Source: Diphasiastrum complanatum
Lineage: Eukaryota; Streptophyta; Lycopodiopsida; Lycopodiales; Lycopodiaceae
Length of the DNA stretch: 64,000 nucleotides
Direction: 5' to 3'
NCBI GenBank assembly: GCA_029204225.1
Contig: CM055105.1
Coordinates: 18,941,226-19,005,225, forward strand
Shown here: positions 60,601-64,000 of the stretch, piece after piece
Layout: the number at the start of each line of letters is the position of its first letter
Numbering within the stretch: the first letter of the stretch is position 1
The notes under the pieces: model-generated
What the model was told of the DNA's origin: nothing
Databases searched by the model: none
Seen by the model: only the letters and a program-made list of their open reading frames with translations
Translations under genes and position numbers: made by a program

Positions 60601-62674
60601 CTTCGTGCCTCTAGAATGAATTTTGGACCTTATTTGGCTAAATTGTGCCTAAATCATTATCACAAGTCCCGCTGTTTACAATAATATCGCGATTGTCGAA
60701 GTCATCTTATTAACTATCCTATTGACTATATCTATTCTAATCTAGTACCGTTGCTATATATATATAGCATTGTAATTGTCAAGCACATGGGCGACATTAC
60801 ATAAACCAGTCTTGACACAGGCTTCATTGTGACAGTCCTGCTAGATGAGCATCAAAACAAGTCGTTGAAAGAGATTTCCATTCTTAGGTATACATTCAGC
60901 GCTACAACTTTGGGAAATGCAAGATTAGCCTTGCTTAGGTTTGCTGGGGAAACATTCCTGAACTCTTTGTATGCTGTAAAGGCAGATCAGGTGCAAGGTT
61001 TGGCAATGCTGAAAGATTTATCAACTTATATATCTCTACAACACTTGCTCTTGGAACCACTAGAGTTTCCTTTCTTTTGAAGAAGTTGGGCATGAACTTT
61101 CTAGAACTAATAGTCCTAGGTTTTGGTTTTGTTTCATCCTTCCAAGTTGTTACTTGTCTATCGTCTCAAAGTTTGTCAGGCAATCGTCATGAAGTTACAC
61201 CGTTAATTAGAATTCCGCTTCTGAGTTCTCATAATTTAAGGGGGAATCTCAATCATATGATTAATGATCATGCTTGTTAGTAGTTACCAGTGTTACACAC
61301 ATAATTTGCATTAGCCTATGGAGATTAGCATGAGAGTACATCTGAACACGTGTAACCTGAGTATGGACAAACGATTTTCTTAGACCTTGTAACTTGTACT
61401 GTCGTGTAGTTGTTTGCCATGAGATTGTCAATTTTGATAGTCTCTTTATGTGTTTTGCTCATAGAGTTGGTTACTGATACGCTTATGTGGCTTGTTGCTA
61501 TGAGATTGTCACGAATGACAGGGTCTTCCGTCTGTATTTCCTTAATTATAATTTTCTGTTTCTATACTTGAGCTCTATTGGTTTGCTTATAATTGTTCTC
61601 CCGTCATCTGGCATTCAGTATCTCTTGATGCTATGATATTGAAGAGTTTGAAACAGCAATGATCCCTAAGTACGGTTCCCACATTTCTAGTTCTAGCTGT
61701 TTTAAAAATTAATCATTCTTTGCCATTCATTAACTCAGATCTTAGTCACCTCAAACGATAAGTCAAATTTTCTGCTAGCATCATACAGAATCATGGTGAA
61801 TCACATTCTAAGCTAACTTGTGAAATGCAGATCCTTCTCGACCAAAGAATGATAGGGCAACTATTCTTGAAGATGTTGTTAAAAGAGTGAGAGATTTACG
61901 ATCTGAGGTCAGGAGATTAAAGCTTGAACAAATCTCACTGCTGAATGAATCTCACGAGGTAAGGGTGATCTAGACTATTTGACAATCGTTTTGGTAAACA
62001 GTGTTTCGAAAAAGAATTCCGAATTGTTACTAGTGGTGGTATTTGCCAGCATTAGCATTAAGCATCTTGCTCATGAAACCGTCATAATATGTGCTTTTAC
62101 TCAGCTTGCACTGGACAAAACAGAGCTTAGTCAAGAAAAAGCAATTTTGAAGACCGAGACACAACGTTTACGATTGCAACTTCAGCAAAACTTGCTGTCG
62201 TGGTTACCATTTACTGCAGCTATTATGAAAAATGAACCAGCTTTTAGTCATGTTGTCGCATTTCAACAACCAAAGTTAATTCCTGAGAGGACAATTCGTG
62301 AGAATCAACAAGTCGCTGATGTAGACATTCCAGTTGGACAATGTGTGCACATCCCAGCTCAAATAGGGACCCTGTGTCTGCGGTCACCAATGCTGGCTTA
62401 TGTTTTACATAGAAACAAGCATCCTACTGGTAGTGAGAATTTTCAAATTGCTCCAACCGTAGGCTCACATTATCGTGTTGAAAGGCCCCAGGCGCAATAT
62501 CCTGCTCACCAGCATCATATTTCGGATATCTTAGTTCGATTGCAGCCTTGTGCACCTCTGCCATATTTCTCTGCCCAGACTTCTCTTGTAATGGATGTAC
62601 AAAGTGCAGCAGGTGCATTTCATAAGCCTTCACTCTCTCCAAGCTGTGATCAATCCAACTCGCTTGAAGAATGA
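57477..62674 (+). CDS. bHLH transcription factor, plant subgroup IVb (bHLH11/bHLH121-like), 4 exons
   Basis: The exons are 57477-57742, 57974-58101, 61831-61958 and 62105-62674, totalling 1092 nt and 363 aa. All junctions are GT-AG with matching phase. The basic region (about residues 106-121, KADREKLRRDRLNEQF) and loop (DPSRPKNDRATIL) lead to helix 2 and then a leucine-rich coiled coil (to about residue 205), split by introns as expected. LSWLPFTAAIM follows, resembling the WVPW-type motif of bHLH121/bHLH11 relatives. Arabidopsis members of this group act in iron homeostasis, binding DNA as dimers with subgroup IVc partners. Extrapolation to this plant is inference. The acidic/glutamine-histidine-rich tail has no named domain. 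The N-terminal exon is less certain than the others; the ATG at 57477 is the first in frame. Confidence 0.88.
59250..59780. repeat. Foldback element with AACCGT inverted arms and an ATCTGT array, bHLH intron 3
   Basis: The left arm (about 59252-59345) runs from AAACCATAGAA through repeated GAACCGTA/ACGGTTC words. The right arm (about 59690-59778) ends TTCTATGGTTCAAAC, the inverse of the left end. Between them is a tandem-like array of AAATCTGTG, ATCATCTGT and TGTCAAATC units at about 59425-59650, then a TTAATTAATTAA patch. It has no coding capacity. It looks like a MITE or foldback element with a captured or expanded simple repeat. Confidence 0.65.
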
Positions 62675-64000
62675 AGTCCTAAATCAGCTTTGGCTTGCCT
62701 TACCATTCTAGGAACTGCCTCAATGCTGAGGGGAATTTACAAATTATGATGGAGTTAAACTTAATTCCCTCTTAAAAGGCATGTATATACTTTTTTCTTG
62801 GGAAAGTTGGGAAATACCACATTTCACAAGAAGCTCATTTACATTAGACATGACTTTGAAGTTTCGCATTATAATATCAAATGGCCACAACTTGCAAAGT
62901 TGTAAGTGCGGCAATTTCTAGTAATAATTTTTGTTATGAATCTTTTTGTGTATTAATTTAGTTGAATCTACTTAGTCTATAATTGATATCTTCATGGATA
63001 CAATCAGGCAGTAGAAAGTAAATCTCCATTCTCTGAAGATTTCACGATTTACAATTGCCTCTAGCATGGTTTGTTCTGAAAAGACGCTTATTGAAAAGAA
63101 AAACTTATTATGAAAGCCATATAGTTCAACAAGAGCTGGAAGGCTCCAAAATACAGGCTTGGTTGGTAAATCTTGCACTGTTTCCTCAGTTCATACTCAA
63201 TCTGGGAAGATCTTTGAGATTTGTAGGCTGGTCTGAAACATTTGCTCTTCAACTTGTGTTTGACTTTAGATTGTTCTGTTCATGATTGTAAATCTTGTTG
63301 AGGTCCACTCTCACTGCTCCACAGAGGAGCTTCAGACAGGTTTGGATGTTCTATTCATGTCAAACGATTGAAAGGAGTTTTTTCATTAACCTTTATCAAA
63401 GTAAAGGTACTACAATATGTGTGTCATACATCTATCATGTGAATTGCAGCTAGATTGAGTTGTGGGGCATCAATGGATCTTTATAATAGTGGTCCAAACC
63501 CAGTCTATACCAATGAGATCAAATTGTGGTGGACCCTTGATCTCTCGGAAAGACCAAAACTCAATCACTAAGACTACTTTGATGGAGGCATTATAACCAT
63601 TCTGCACCAGTAGTGAATAGCCTCACAGGGTAGATAATAAGCAATTTCTTATTAGGCATTCATTTTATGGTTTTAGTTGTATAAAAGGCTTAGCCATGTT
63701 GTAGGCCTCTATTTTAACATTTAGTGCATGTTTGGAGCATTGTGAATTATTATTGTGTGAGCCTTATGGATGGATGCTCGTTGATTAATTAAAAACAAGC
63801 TCTCCTAACAGCTTGATTCCACATTCTAGATGCCCATGCCCAGCCACACGGGGCGAGCTTCTGTATCTTTCATTCTGAACCATTGTTTTGTAAAATACTA
63901 ATCTAATTATTTTTTCTTACATATTTATATCCATCCATATAATGAATCGGAGCCAACTAGATCTCTTGCAGGTGTGTTCGATGTAATACATGGTGTGATG
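62675..64000. other. Downstream of the bHLH gene, no gene seen
   Basis: The 3' UTR of the bHLH gene should occupy the first part. Open frames at 62.97-63.3 kb on either strand show no recognised domain. No repeats with partners elsewhere in the window were noticed. Confidence 0.4.

Noticed and set aside
63055-63285. 76-codon plus-strand frame after the bHLH gene
   Set aside because: No domain or family likeness was seen, and a minus-strand frame overlaps it. It is most likely a chance frame in 3' flanking DNA.
1-64000. A new defence-, biosynthetic- or operon-like multi-gene system
   Set aside because: Only three unrelated nuclear genes and decayed retroelements are present. Nothing links the genes functionally beyond being neighbours.

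Overview
This is nuclear DNA from a land plant, most likely a seed plant with a large genome. Three spliced protein-coding genes sit in a matrix of decayed LTR retrotransposons. The genes have GT-AG introns of up to about 8.7 kb, and Ty1/copia and Ty3/gypsy remnants lie both between genes and inside introns. The species cannot be fixed from the sequence; long TE-filled introns would fit a gymnosperm, but that is inference.

Layout. 1-4.6 kb: mostly featureless, with one unrecognised, frame-broken coding-like stretch near 1.0-1.7 kb. 4.6-22.6 kb, minus strand: a complete ten-exon gene for CDK5RAP3/C53, the UFMylation partner and ER-phagy receptor. Its introns carry gypsy fragments, a solo-LTR-like piece, a foldback element, GA tracts and a 672-bp-period tandem duplication. 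23.4-29.5 kb, minus strand: a young copia element with LTRs about 99% identical over their shared part, but a broken gag-pol. 29.6-37.4 kb: a solo LTR, two decayed gypsy bodies and one decayed copia body. 37.4-41.5 kb: nothing recognisable.

41.5-51.3 kb, plus strand: a four-exon, membrane-anchored cyclophilin-like protein with altered active-site residues. Its 8.7 kb first intron holds a gag-only copia deletion derivative, a gypsy integrase-chromodomain piece and a further LTR. 53.6-55.5 kb, plus strand: a second copia deletion derivative, in which gag runs straight into integrase. 57.5-62.7 kb, plus strand: a four-exon bHLH transcription factor of plant subgroup IVb (bHLH11/bHLH121-like), with a foldback/microsatellite element in its third intron.

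The three genes are not an operon or pathway cluster; they are neighbours only. Exon boundaries were placed by eye from splice consensus, reading phase and recalled family similarity. All three models keep frame from start to stop. I found no convincing new multi-gene system. The most notable observations are a possible family of palindrome-rich foldback elements, several retroelement deletion derivatives with clear junctions, many short tandem duplications in decaying elements, a cyclophilin lacking key catalytic residues, and two shuffled ATG8-interacting motifs in the C53 linker.
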